Positions 1 to 10,904 of a DNA stretch of 64,000 nt are shown piece after piece. The position numbers and the translations under genes were made by a program. The stretch covers positions 1-64,000 of the forward strand of contig JACCGJ010016050.1 in the NCBI GenBank assembly GCA_013407085.1, read 5' to 3'. The number at the start of each line of letters is the position of its first letter. Positions within the stretch are counted from its first letter, which is position 1. The notes below the pieces were generated by a model. It did not search any database. It saw nothing but the letters and a program-made list of their open reading frames with translations, and was not told the DNA's origin. Origin of the DNA: Atriophallophorus winterbourni (taxonomy: Eukaryota; Platyhelminthes; Trematoda; Plagiorchiida; Microphallidae).

Positions 1-2310
1 TACAAGTATAACCTTATTGTAAGAAATGTTCAACGAAATTCCTTTATTTAACCACATATCAAGCAGCACTCGCATCGGAAGCACAAACACGCCGTCCATA
101 CTGAATCTCGTTCTGACGAGCGAGGAAAATGTCATCGAGGATATGCGCTACGAAGCACCTCTTGGAAAGAGTGATCATGTAGTCATTGTTTTCGACTATA
201 TATCTGAAGCGAAAAGAGCTAGTGATGCTCAGAAAAATCGATACGGTTGCATTATCAATAGCACTTCAAGTAATCACGGACTGGGCACCGATTCGCACTG
301 ATGTCCAACAATGCTGGTCATCGATGGTTCAGAGAATCTTCCAAAAAATAGAACTCCACTCCAAATATGTTTCAAAAAAACCGAATAAAGGATTCGAATT
401 CGTGATCGGGAGTCGAACATGGAAGTGGATAAAGGTGATAAACTGTGTATGGAGAAGGCACGTACTGCAGGCAACACTTAAATTCTGGGAATCCTACCGG
501 TTGTTGAGGAACAGAGTTACTAAACTTGTCCGGGAGGATAAAGAAAAGTATCAAATCAACCTGATAGATAAAATTGAACCAAACCCGGAGCTTCTCTTCC
601 AGATCGTGAACAGAAAGGCCAGGGTAAAGCCAGGCGTTTCCGCTCTACTTACTACGACTGGAAATACATCCACTGCACTCAATCTGACAACTCGCTAAAG
701 TTTACTCTAGAGTGTTCTACCCTAACGAGCGCTTATGTTATGTTATGCCTGCATTCAGATCACAAATTAACACAATACAAGAAGTCGCTGTGAAACCCGA
801 GAGTGTCCTGGTAAGGCTACTCGTGTTAAATACAAAAAATAAAATATAACCTTTCGTCCTAAAACAATGCGCCAATGCACTATTCTCACCACTCTCTGAT
901 CTTTCAACCCGTCAATGAGCTGTAGCAAAGTTTCGACTGACTGGAAAAGTGGATTAATCACTTCGATATACAAAGGCAGGAACCAATCCGATGTGTCTAA
1001 CTATAGACCAGTTACGTTGTTGCCAGTGGCTTCTAAACTTCTCGAACGATTTGTAGCCGACGAACTTTTCAAACATTTGAAACAAAATAAGCTTCTTTCC
1101 ATCGCACAACACGGATTCAGGGCAAGACACTCCTGTCTCACCAATCTTATAATAACTCTTGATAACTGGGCTCGAGCCAGGGATAAAGGATACCCTATCC
1201 ATGATTGCTACTTGGATATGTCTTGAGCTTTTGACCGTGTTAACCACAGCATACTGCTACAAAAATTGTAGCAGCTCGGGGTGGCCTGGATACAGGATTA
1301 CTGATAGAGTTATCAGAGTTAGAGTTGATGGAATACTATCCAGCCCAGTAGAAGTTACAAGGCTCAGTCTTGGGGCCAATACTCTTCTGGTGTACGCGAA
1401 CGATATACCTGAAATAGTACGCAGCAAAATCATTTTATTTGTGGATGACATTACAGTCTGGACTAGTGTACGCACCATAGGAGATAGCCAAATTCTACAA
1501 AAACATCGCGAAGCACTTCATACATGGTCCTTACGAAACTGCCTACCATTCGACAGCCAAAAATGTAAAATGTTAAACGTCGGTACATCATTCGAATTCG
1601 CATACTCTCTAGGATCTCAGCAACTTCCATGGGTTACGGAAGAGAAAGACTTGGGTGTGTGGATTAGCACTAACTTGAAGTCTTCATGGTAGTGTTCTGT
1701 GGTTTATAAAAAGTCTTGCCAAAGCTTAGCACTGCTAAGAAGGATATTCGGTAGTTTCACAAATCAGATACTCTCACGGGTGATTAGCACTTATATCAGG
1801 CCAACAATGGAATACGTTGTTCAAGCATGGTCCCCATGGTTACACAACGACATGACCTTGCTGCAACGAGTATACCAGCGCGCTACAAAACTGGGGACAG
1901 GACTATACAACAGTCCATACGAGGAGAGGATTGCAACTCCGAACCCAACCCATTTGTACACCTGTTTTATCGGCAAGAAGCACGTGGTAGCAGTTCGCAG
2001 GGCTACAAGTTGATTATTCCACACTCCAGATCAAATTTTCGAAGGTTTTACTTTGCTGTCCGAGTTTGTTTTATATTGAACTCTGACCCCACATATCATT
2101 TGTACATCAAGTCTGAACATGTTCAAGGCTGAACTTGACATGTATATGTTGACGAAATCCAACCTCGCATCTGAATACACGTGCTGACTTTCCATTTTGA
2201 TAAAACATCTGTGTTGTTTTATGCATTCGCTATATTTTTAATCTATGGTTTCTGTAAAGTATTTGCTTTTTGGACTATTCAAACTTTGAATTACTTTAAA
2301 TAAACTGCCG
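1..2310 (+). mobile_element. Decayed CR1-like LINE (endonuclease end, reverse transcriptase, C-terminal part)
   Basis: Frames on the plus strand read as a degraded non-LTR retrotransposon. Bases 26-240 give the end of an AP-type endonuclease (SILNLVLTSEE, then GKSDHVVIVF). Bases 915-1226 give RT blocks (NYRPVTLLPVASKLLER, AQHGFRARHSCLTN, then YLDM and a stop where AFDRVNH should continue). Bases 1159-1692 hold a damaged VPQG region and the FVDD catalytic box, and 1699-1930 the YIRPTMEY..QAWSP thumb region. Several stops and frame changes make it inactive. It enters from outside the window. Bases 1930-2310 look like decayed C-terminus and 3' UTR. Confidence 0.85.
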
Positions 2311-2475
2311 GTGGGGTGAGTACGTGTAGTATGACTTGACCGGTGACGAGTGCATCTTTGAATTCATTATTTTATAAGTTAGGGTTAAATCCAATTGATT
2401 CCGGCTGCGATGCAGCGTACCTAAATTAGATGCACCCGTCGATCCTCATATGGTAGGTTGCGGAGACAGCCAACC

Positions 2476-3085
2476 ATTTTGGTTGCTTTGTGATAAATGG
2501 TTTAGCACTAATAGTTGTCTTCCTTGATATAACTAAAGCTTTCGACATTGTATCACATAAACTGTTATTATCAAAGCCGAGTTCATTTGATATAGGTGGG
2601 AATCTTCTCTCTTGGCTCATCTCTTTCCTTACAGATCGCACATAGTGCGTTAAGGTCGCGCGCCATGCCGATCCCAAGTAGCGTGATACAAAGCAGTGTT
2701 TTAGATCCATTACTTTTTCGCCCATACATAAACGATGTACGTATGAAAGCACAGGCCTGATCCAGGCAAAGTGCCGCACAGTCAGAGACTGCACGTGGGC
2801 TAAGATACTGTCAGGTTGCCCAGGCCTAGACATAAACAATGTACATACAGTAATATCTCATAGTAAAATATTCTTGCTTGCAGACGACATGGAAGTAGTC
2901 ATTTCATTCCCATTATCAGAAGCACAAACTTACATTGCCAGGATAAACCAAGATATTGCTGCATTATCCAACTGGGATAAAAATTAATGGTCTCTTATTC
3001 TTTGTAGATAAATCTAAGCTCATGCCTTTAAGATGTTCAATACCTGATAGATCAATCCTTCTTAATAGTAATAAGTTAAGCACCA
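2476..3085 (+). mobile_element. LINE reverse-transcriptase relic of the LINE-C/D family
   Basis: The plus strand reads VVFLDITKAFD, then GNLLSWLISFLTDRT, then after an inserted short repeat LLADDMEVVISFPLSEAQTY. This matches the RT palm of the LINE-C and LINE-D copies elsewhere in the window. It has internal stops and is cut on both sides, so it is a dead fragment. The R1 repeat at 2741-2829 interrupts it with a clean target duplication. Confidence 0.8.
2741..2829 (-). repeat. R1 SINE-like repeat, short form, with 15-bp target-site duplication
   Basis: An 89-bp copy of the R1 core, from GTATGAAAGC to AGGCCTAG on the plus strand, sits inside a LINE RT relic. The flanks are ACATAAACGATGTAC (2726-2740) and ACATAAACAATGTAC (2830-2844), a 15-bp duplication with one mismatch. 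That size is typical of LINE-machinery retroposition and defines the short R1 unit. Orientation is set by the CATA-type tail seen in other copies. Confidence 0.85.
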
Positions 3086-3124
3086 GGTACGCGCTACCGG
3101 TGTAATGTTGTCTATGATATGGTA

Positions 3125-3222
3125 TGGTATGAACGCACAAGCCTGATCCAGGCAAAGTGCCGCACAGTCAGAGACTGCACGTGGGCTAAGATACTGTCAG
3201 GCTGCCCAGGCCTAGACAGATA
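3125..3222 (-). repeat. R1 repeat, short form
   Basis: Nearly identical to the 2741-2829 copy (CCTGATCCAGGCAAAGTGCC, later CAGGCCTAGACAGATAT). No clear target duplication was found. It lies at the edge of the LINE relic. Confidence 0.8.
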
Positions 3223-3229
3223 TACGAGG

Positions 3230-3925
3230 GGGAATAACTGGAGAATAACTGGAACATCTCAGCGTCATTTAAAAACTTGTCAAGCACTTCTTTAACTCCA
3301 TAACAGCTTTCGACTGATCAACCATGTATCGTGCCAAGGCTACAACACAACAAGCGCGCAAAAGCGCCCATACATCATACACCGCCATATGCTACTTATA
3401 AACCGGACCATATCAGTACTATATGCCGATCTCCGAATTTCACGTTAAAGCCGCACTTGGACAACTCTCCTCACCCAACCATTCAAGCTACACGCATGCA
3501 AAGTGGTAAAAATATTTAACTAATCGCCCCACACAACCTGCATAACAAACCAATCGGCACAAATTAGCCCAACCACTCGAATCGGGCACTCCGTGCAAAA
3601 GAGCACTTTTGTTTATGGTCACGACTGTTTACCCTAGTCCGTAAGCGTGCGTTCTAGCGGTTACCTATACGGTTCACTGCCGTGTATCAGTGCATGGTAA
3701 GAATCGAATCCGACCAACAACCTGTCGGTCGGTCATTGTTTGGCTAGCCTCGAGCTCACTTCGGTGAGCGATACAACGGGGCTAAGTTTAAAGCAATATT
3801 ACACTCAGACACCCACTTAGCACGTTGACGCCCCTACCCGTCAATAAATAACCACCACGAACCGCTTCAACATCACACCACTGGCACGACACCCTGCAAA
3901 CGCATGGTTCGCGCAGCAACGCATT
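3230..3925. other. Unassigned spacer with a UUCG-type hairpin
   Basis: No convincing coding frame. The GC content is higher than in the neighbouring LINEs. At 3754-3769 GCTCAC-TTCG-GTGAGC forms a perfect 6-bp stem with a TTCG loop, and CCGACC..GGTCGG forms another possible stem just upstream. On the minus strand the text GGATTCGATTC resembles a Pol III B box, so an old tRNA-derived SINE is possible but unproven. Confidence 0.4.
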
Positions 3926-4462
3926 CTCATGGGTGGCCTCGAGTACTCACACTTGGCGCCAGAGCGAACAATTCATTGGAATGAATAGTACTGAAACCTG
4001 ACATGATTTTGAAGGTTTCAATCAGGTCCCCACGTAGTCTCCTCCTTTTTAGTGAGAAGAGCTCTAGACTCAGCTATCGTTCCTGATACGACCTACCCGA
4101 TTGCCCAACAATCATACGAGTAGCTAAACGTTGAACACCTTCTAGCTTGGCAATATCTTTTTCCAAATAAAGTGACCATGCTTGAACGCAATACTCGAGA
4201 TGTGGTCTGACGACCGTTTTGTATAATGGTATGAAAACCTCTGGGGACCTGCAGGATAAAACTGATCAAAGGCGAAAAAGCTCTCTCCTAGCGCGTTGTG
4301 CAGCAGCTGCGCATTGATCAGCCCATTTAAAGTTCCCTGAAACTTCTATACCTAAGTCACGAACTTTCGGCACCCCATTTATCTCAAGTATACCATCTGG
4401 ACCAGCAACCTCTAGCTTCTTAATGACTTTAGACAAGAGATAGCTTTTAGTGAAGTTAACTG

Positions 4463-5890
4463 TTAGATCCCATGTAGCAGACCACTTGATGACCTTTTTA
4501 TATCCTCAAGAAGATCCTGTTCATCCAGTGATCCGATAATCTTGACATCATCTGCAAAAATATAGCAGGGACACTTCAGCGACGCTGCCAAATGATCGAT
4601 GAAAATGAGGAAAAGTAGCGGTCCGAGTACGGAACCCTGTGGGACTCCACTAACAACTTTTACTTTCGACGAATACATATTTCTTATCCTGACACGAAAG
4701 AATCTATTGCTTAAGAATCTTATTATCCATTTTTTCAGAAGACCATCGATACCCATATATCCAAGTTTGTCTGTAAGCAATCTGTGGTTTACCGAATCAA
4801 AGGCCTTGCAAAAGTTCAAGTAAAAAACTTCAACTTGTTGGCCTATATCTAGCCTCATGGTGACCTCGTTAAGAAAACATAAGAGGTTTGTTAGGCACGA
4901 CTTCCCTTTAAGGAAGCCGTGCTGAGCAGAGTTCAGCAACGAGTAATCAACTAGATGGCGACAGATCCTATCCGTAATAAGTTTCTCCAGGATTTTACAT
5001 AGGATGCTAGTAAGACTTACAGGTCTGTACTTACAAACTGAGGATCGACTGCCACCTTTATATATCGGGATCACATTGGTCAACTTCCAAATACTCGGAA
5101 TATATCCATGTTGCAAGGAAGCGTCAAAAATGCGACCCACAGGATCTGATAATATTGGCGCCAGGTTCTTTATAATTTGAGGGTAAATATCGTCTGGGCC
5201 AGCAGATTTATGGGGGTTAGATGCTGCAAGAGCAAGTTTAACCTCATCATCAGTGAAAAATAACTCCTCAAGTGGAGTAACGATATCAGGCCTTTTGATG
5301 ACTGGCATGTTAGGCGGATCTATTTGGCGATCAAGCCTCTGAACAGACTGGAAATGTTTGAGAAAGGCCGAAGCCTTTTCTGAATCTGAAACTATTTGAG
5401 TTCCGTTTTCCTGCTGAAGGTTGCCAATCCAATCGCGCGTTTTGCCTTTGGATTGGGCATAACTATAGTAACGCTTTGGGCACTGCTTTATATTGCGTGC
5501 CAACCGTGATTCAAAGTCACGTTTTGCTTTGCGTTGGATTCCCACAGCCTTATTTCTGACCATTTTATACCTTGTCCAGGACCGTTGTGTCTGAGAAGCT
5601 TTGTAAGTTTTCCAGGCACGGTCCCTCATTCTAATCACTCGTCGCATCGCAGGTGTCCACCACTGTGGCTTGTTGCGTTGCTTGACGTGCACCAACGGTG
5701 CGAACCTATCTTGCAGGGTAGACAGGCAGTGGTGTATAAGCTGCCAGTTTGTTGCTATATCATCACCTACATATTGAGACAACATCTTTTTAGCTTCCTC
5801 TGAGACGACTTCCCAGTCTACGCGATTGAAATTGCGCCTCAGTTTAGGAGGAGGTTTCTCATACCTGAGTCTTAGTTGAAATCTGATCAC
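4463..5890 (-). pseudogene. LINE-A reverse transcriptase, long frame with a catalytic Asp to Asn change
   Basis: A 475-residue frame covers the linker (WWTPAMRRVIRMRDRAW), the finger region (YRPVSLTSILCKILEKL, AQHGFLKGKSCLTNLL) and palm (GVPQGSVLGPLLFLIFID, FADDVK). The first catalytic motif reads YLNFCKAFD where sister copies read YLDFCKAFD, so the first metal-binding aspartate is replaced. The frame ends early at 4463 by frameshift; the rest of the thumb and C-terminus is readable in other frames down to 3925. A dead element is the simplest reading. Confidence 0.85.
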
Positions 5891-5907
5891 AACGTGATCA
5901 CTTTTTC

Positions 5908-6564
5908 CTAATGGAGGAGATAATCTACCTGGCGAACCATTTCTTCGCTTGAAGAGATAACGAGATCCAGGATCGAAGGTAAGCAGCCCTGGCGGAATCT
6001 TGTGGGCTCATTGACATGTTGACTCATGGCATGCATATGAGTCCATTCGATGAAGTCCTCAGACATCTTATCAGATGAACAGCACTGGTTCAGCCAAGAT
6101 ATATGTGGTAGGTTAAAATCACCAACTATAAGAACCTGGGACCCAAGCGTGTGCAGCAAACTGAGATTGCCAAGCAAATTTTGCAAGTCCTGAGGTCCTG
6201 CTTGCGGGCTCATATAAACGCATGCTATTACCATTGATTGCTTTTAAGATTGAATGATACATGAGCTAAGTTGGACGTTGTGCGTGCTAAGCCTAACGCT
6301 CGATTCTGAAGTTCGAAGACCTAGTCTGAGAAAGATAGCAACTCCGCCCCCGTTTAGTTCACCTGGTCTATCACATCTGACCATAGAATAACTACTACAA
6401 ATTGAGTGAGGAATATGGTCAGTTTCAGATAGCCAGGTTTCGGACAGTGCTATTACATGCGGTTGTAACTCATACGCTAGGATGGAGAGTTCAGACCACT
6501 TATTTCGGATACTACATGAGTTTCCGTATATCACTGTGGCGACGGTATCTCGCGATATATTCAC
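5908..6564 (-). pseudogene. LINE-A AP-type endonuclease, split by a stop
   Basis: The two parts are 6564-6244 and 6234-5908. Endonuclease motifs are visible in order: YGNSCSIRNKWSEL, IALSETWLSE, RCDRPGELNGGGVAIFL, VIACVYMSPQAG, VLIVGDFNLPHISW, and RFRQGCLPSILDLVIS. The SETW glutamate and GDFN box match APE-type nickases that start target-primed reverse transcription. A stop near 6240 and another near 5905 break the frame before the SDH motif at the start of the next frame. Confidence 0.8.
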
Positions 6565-6565
6565 A

Positions 6566-7772
6566 CTTAGTCCAGGTCTTCGCGGATGACCTCAAGGTTT
6601 GGCGTCGTATATCTAGCTTCGAATATCATCAAATCCTGCAACGTGACCTCGACCGCCTCTATCAGTGGTCATTAGAACACAATTTGCCGTTCAACTCAGA
6701 AAAATGCCACATTCTGACCATTCGACACTCTGTTCGTTACGCTTATCACTTGGGGGACGAACTTTTGCGCCATGTGGACCAGGTAAGCGACCTCGGCGTC
6801 ATCGTACAGCACGACTTGGGCTGCTCCAGCCAGTGCAACAAGGCTGCAAGAACCGCAAACCACAGTGTTGGTCTTCTGAGGCGACTTTTCAGACGCTTTG
6901 ACCGACGACTCTTCCCACAGCTACTGTCCGCCTACATCCGCCCCCGCTCGAATATGCAGTCAGTGCGTGGCATCCGTGGCTCCAACAAGACATGAACGCC
7001 CTCGAACAGCCACAACGGCGAGCAACAAAGCTCATCAACGGCCTTCAAAACATGTCCTACGAAGAACGGCTGCAGTATAGCGGCCTCTTCTCAATCCGCT
7101 ACCGACTCCTCCGCGGTGATTTGCTTTTGACCTTTCGCATTCTCACAGAGAATCACCACCCTTGCAAGTCCTTGATGCCTCTATCCAATCGACGTACTCA
7201 TCGTGGGCACAATCTCAAGATTGCTCATCAGAACAGCCGATTGAACAGTCGACGGTATTTCCTACCCCTTCGCATATGCCGTGTATGGAACGCTCTCCCG
7301 CCGGAGGTGGTATGTGCTGAGTCACTGTCTTCGTTTAAGCAACGTCTAGACAAACACCTTTGGCAATCAACTTTCAAATGACTTGTTTATCTTTCGCCAT
7401 TCCGTTCTACCCCATTATACTACATACCACTCACATATCCATAAATAACTAACATTTTTCCAGTCTTTTCTCCCCAGCTTGCAAGCATCAACGTTGCTCA
7501 CGCCAAAGCAACCGTCCGCAAGTCCGTCATGCACTGGAGGACGTGGTGGGAATGTGTCTTGGGCTGACACTTCTCCCTATAAAAAGCCACAAATGTCCAA
7601 TCAAGGTGTATGCTATACGCGAACATGGCCCGCTATAAGGCCTATTTGCCTCCGTTTTTATCTCATCATGTATGCTCTTTAGCACGCTTTGTGCGACCCT
7701 CTGTACACACCACCCAGTGGTTTCTTACAAGCTATCAGCTTTTATTACCACAATAAAACTATTGACTATTGA
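6566..7772 (+). mobile_element. LINE-B: 5'-truncated CR1-like LINE inserted antiparallel into LINE-A
   Basis: The plus strand begins inside the RT palm (VFADDLKVWRRI) and continues through NLPFNSEKCHIL, DLGVIVQHD, LLSAYIRP, RRATKLINGLQNMSYEERL and the C-terminal RICRVWNALPPEVV. One frame change near 6950 separates 6402-6995 from 6992-7381. The 3' UTR ends with AATAAA and three copies of the 7-bp unit ACTATTG at about 7756-7778. A small hairpin AAGCT-ATC-AGCTT (7729-7741) lies just before the tail. Short tandem tails are typical of CR1 elements. Confidence 0.85.
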
Positions 7773-8339
7773 CTATTGAGGTTGATCCTCGGGCAATACC
7801 CGAGGAGTCAGCACGTTTTTTGGTGTGCTGCTTAAGAGAGTGGGTTCGCCTTGCGCGGCCTGAAGTTCTGCCGTACTTTGGAGGTCACTAATCACGAGCT
7901 GTGGAATTTCAGGGACAATACGGTGATTATCGTTTTCATCCCCAGATCCATCCGTGATTTCCATACTTGACAAAGAGCCATCCTTTTCTGAAGAGCAGCG
8001 CATTTTGTTATAATTTACATCATAAAGTGAATTCTTTGACCTGTTGGATTCCTTCTTGTCGTCGTGTTTCCCTTTGTTAGTTCCATTTAAAACAATGTAA
8101 CTTGCAAAGAACTGGTCACGCTCAGACTGCAAGAGAAATTCAACTAAAATTGGTCTTGGAGAGTGGCTAGACTCACTTTTGGCACCCTTCCACACGCCAA
8201 CACGATGAACAAGCTTTAGTGGCGTATCTGGGCGCATACCAACCTTACGGAGCAGATTTCTTATACAACTCCGGTCGAGTGACTTACGCATTTTGGCTTC
8301 GCGTATATAGGGTGAACAAAACTGGCCCATAGATACCAC
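7773..8339 (-). CDS. LINE-A ORF1-type protein
   Basis: A 188-residue frame that starts MVSMGQFCSPYIREAK and contains VGMRPDTPLKLVHRVGVWKG and RPILVEFLLQSERD. It looks like the nucleic-acid-binding ORF1 of CR1-type elements, in which a divergent RRM-like segment precedes a polar tail. The second half is rich in S, N, D and E. It ends exactly at the antiparallel LINE-B insertion, so the true C-terminus may be lost. Family assignment rests on position and general character rather than a catalytic motif. Confidence 0.6.
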   Translation of the reverse strand: MVSMGQFCSPYIREAKMRKSLDRSCIRNLLRKVGMRPDTPLKLVHRVGVWKGAKSESSHSPRPILVEFLLQSERDQFFASYIVLNGTNKGKHDDKKESNRSKNSLYDVNYNKMRCSSEKDGSLSSMEITDGSGDENDNHRIVPEIPQLVISDLQSTAELQAAQGEPTLLSSTPKNVLTPRVLPEDQPQ

Positions 8340-8469
8340 CCTGCCGCTCCGAATCTTTCACGAAAACCCGCGAAAAATACGTTTTGCATTCAAAACAGAC
8401 TTATATTTTGAAAAATCACAACAAAAATTTTTGACTATTTAGCCTTTTCGCGATTTCCCATATCTTCAT

Positions 8470-8700
8470 TGATCAGTTCAGTTCAGTTCAGTTCAGTTAG
8501 CACAGGACGATATGTGGCAGTCGCCAATCGAGCGTCCAGAATACTTCCGGTGGTAAGCCAAAAGAGCGTCCACCACTTCGAATAGTAGGTTCAATATTCT
8601 TCTGGTATGACTTTGGCTGGAATGCAACAGAAAAACTCCCTCACCCAACAGGTGAGGAGAGGCATTAGTGCGTTCAAACGACAAATTGAAGAACAACTAT
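8470..8700 (+). repeat. R3 repeat headed by (CAGTT)n
   Basis: It starts with CAGTTCAGTTCAGTTCAGTT and continues with GCCAATCGAGCGTCCA and a CACCACT block, ending near the LINE copy at 8705. The same layout recurs near 10284 and 12963, with a weaker copy near 10088. No coding potential was seen. Class is unknown; a SINE or a MITE is possible. Confidence 0.6.
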
Positions 8701-8704
8701 AAAA

Positions 8705-9898
8705 TTAGGGATAAAAATTTGGAAACACAGAGCGCCAGATCGAGTCTAGTCTATCTTTGAAGCACGTTACTGAAGTAGAACAAACTACCTCTTCGGGCAG
8801 ACAGTTCCAATGATTCACTACCCTTTCGCTAAAGAAGTGCTTACGTGCATTAGACCTGACCTGTTGTTTTGCCAGTTTCAGTGAATGGCCTCGAGTACCT
8901 ACCACTGGCGCAAGAGCATACATATCAGCCGGATCAATAGAACTAAAGCCTCTAACGATTTTAAAGGTCTCGATCAGATCCCCACGTAGCCGCCTTCTTT
9001 TTAGCGAGAAGAGATCTAGACTCAACAGTCGTTGTTCATATGACTTCCCAGATTGCCCTTTAATCATAAGAGTAGCTAGGCGCTGAACACCTTCAAGCGT
9101 GGCAATGTCCTTTTCCAAGTAAGGAGACCAAGCTTGAACGCAATACTCGAGATGAGGTCTCACTATCGCTTTATACAATGGGATGAAAACCTCCGGGACC
9201 TGCAGGATAAAACTGATCGGAGGCGAAAGAGCTGGTTCCTAGCGCGTTGTGCAGCAGCTGCACATTGATCAGCCCATTTAAAGTCCGCTGAAACCGCAAT
9301 ACCTAAGTCCCGGACTTTTGATACTCCAGTTATCTCCAGTATGTTATCAGGTCCAGCAACCTGCAGCTTCGTTGCAGCTTTGGACAGAAGATAGCTTTTG
9401 GAGAAGTTGATTGGTAGATCCCACGTGGAAGACCACTTGATGACCTTTTCTATATCATCAAAAAGATCCTGTTCGTTCAGCGATCCGATAAACTTGACAT
9501 CGTCTGCAAACATATAGCAGGGACACTTAAGCGAGGATGCCAAATCATCGATGAAGATAAGAAACAGTAGTGGGCCTAGTACTGAACCCTGCGGGACTCC
9601 ACTAACAACTCCTGCTTTCGCGGAATACATATTGCCTATGCGAACGCGAAAATACCGATTGCTCAAGAAATTTGTTATCCAGTTCTTTAGAGGGCCATCG
9701 ATACCTATTTGTCCAATCTTCATTGCAAGCAACCTGTGGTTTACCGAGTCAAAGGCTTTGCAGAAGTCCAAGTAGAGAACTTCGACCTGGTGGCCTTTAT
9801 CTAGCCTCCTAGTGACCTCATTTAGAAAACATAATAGGTTCGTTAGGCAAGACTTCCCTTTTAGAAAACCATGCTGAGCAGGGTTTAGTAACATCTGT
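8705..9898 (-). mobile_element. 5'-truncated CR1-like LINE, sister of LINE-A
   Basis: Two frames, 9894-9163 and 9178-8705, give RT from AQHGFLKGKSCLTNLL through YLDFCKAFD, GVPQGSVLGPLLFLIFID and MFADDVK to the thumb and the C-terminal LAPVVGTRGHSLKLAKQQ and NHWNCLPEEVV. All catalytic residues in the retained part look intact. A one-base loss near 9210, visible by comparison with LINE-A, shifts the frame at EVFIPLYK. The element starts abruptly at about 9898, the usual result of incomplete reverse transcription. Confidence 0.9.
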
Positions 9899-9899
9899 C

Positions 9900-10087
9900 G
9901 AACTTTAATATTCGTCGTAACATTTATTTTTCATCATCCCACTAATTTATTTCGTACGATAATATCTCACATATTGAATTTCTGTAAAAAAAAATTATTC
10001 GTCGCCGTTTACCTTCATTATTTTAACGAACGTAAAATTTCCCCAACACAAGTGACCTTGAGTATTTAATAACGATTGTACATATTT
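9900..10087. other. AT-rich spacer, nothing recognised
   Basis: No coding frame or repeat match to other parts of the window was seen. Confidence 0.5.
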
Positions 10088-10480
10088 CAAGTTCAAGTTG
10101 CACATGGCTGAAGGTGGCTAAAAGCCAATCACGCGCCCAGATTTCCTTCGACGGTATGCGGTTGAGCACCCGGCACTTCGATATCGATTATACAATTCGT
10201 ACTTTTCACACGTTCTTGTTTCCGAATATACAAGAAAGAAGAAGAAGAATGACTTTATTCGTGTTCACGAATTTTCAGAAAGTAGAACTCAGTCTCAGTA
10301 TCAGTATCATATCACAGGGCGATAGTCGACCAAGTCGAAACGATTGCCCAGATTCTTTCGGAGGTGTGCTTGAAAACACCCACCACTACCAGGATTGATT
10401 CGTAAGTAACACAGGCGTGTGTAACTGTGAATGGAAGATGGGAGATGTCTCATCACCGAAAGGTGAGAGAGTTATGCATG
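10088..10480 (+). repeat. Two degraded R3 copies around a small (GAA)n/hairpin repeat
   Basis: R3-like text starts at 10088 (CAAGTTCAAGTTGCACATGG, AAGCCAATCACGCGCCCAG) and again at about 10284 (CAGTCTCAGTATCAGTATCA, then CACCCACCACTACCAGG and ACCGAAAGGTGAGAG). Between them, 10236-10280 is a (GAA)n tract followed by ATGACTTTATTCGTGTTCAC. That piece reappears in reverse at 21655-21702. Confidence 0.5.
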
Positions 10481-10741
10481 TTGCATGTCCAATCGAATGA
10501 AAAGACGATGGACAGCAGTTTATTTACACAAATGAAAAAATGAAAAAGAAACTCTTTTTTGTGTTTCAAAAAAATTTTTCGAATATTTTTGTGTTTTTTT
10601 TATCATAAAAATGAGGGATTTAGTATTAAGGGTAATGCTCCGGGAAGAGCTCCTGCCACCGTTCGTCCAGCCCATGTTTGAACGCAATTACTGAAGTTGC
10701 ACGGTGAGAGGTCAGCTATTCAGGAAACAATGCAATAATAT

Positions 10742-10858
10742 GCGTGAACAATGTGTGGTGTATGAAATCACTAGCATAGTCGAGGTAAAGTGAAACACAG
10801 TCAAACACTGCATGTGGGCTAATTTGCTGTCAGGTTGTCTAGGCCTAGACAGATATGA
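10742..10858 (-). repeat. R1 repeat, short form, diverged
   Basis: Text such as AAACACTGCATGTGGGCTAA and TCTAGGCCTAGACAGATATG matches the R1 core with more substitutions than the copies at 2741 and 3125. Confidence 0.75.
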
Positions 10859-10904
10859 TAAAAAATGTAAAAATACGTTTTTTTGGTTTTTTTCAAGTTT
10901 TTTA

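Larger units (their letters stand above)
3925..8339 (-). mobile_element. LINE-A: CR1-like retrotransposon, 3'-truncated and split by LINE-B
   Basis: In minus-strand order it holds ORF1 (8339-7773), then endonuclease (6564-5908) and RT (5890-4463), then a frameshifted C-terminal part down to about 3925, where the conserved TRGH motif is the last match. An antiparallel LINE-B occupies 6566-7772 between ORF1 and endonuclease. Stops split the endonuclease. The protein order and motifs fit the CR1 clade. The 3' UTR and tail are missing. Confidence 0.85.

Noticed and set aside
2726..2844. R1 as a hammerhead ribozyme-bearing SINE like those of schistosomes
   Set aside because: I could not find the CTGATGA and GAAA core in the required arrangement in any R1 copy.
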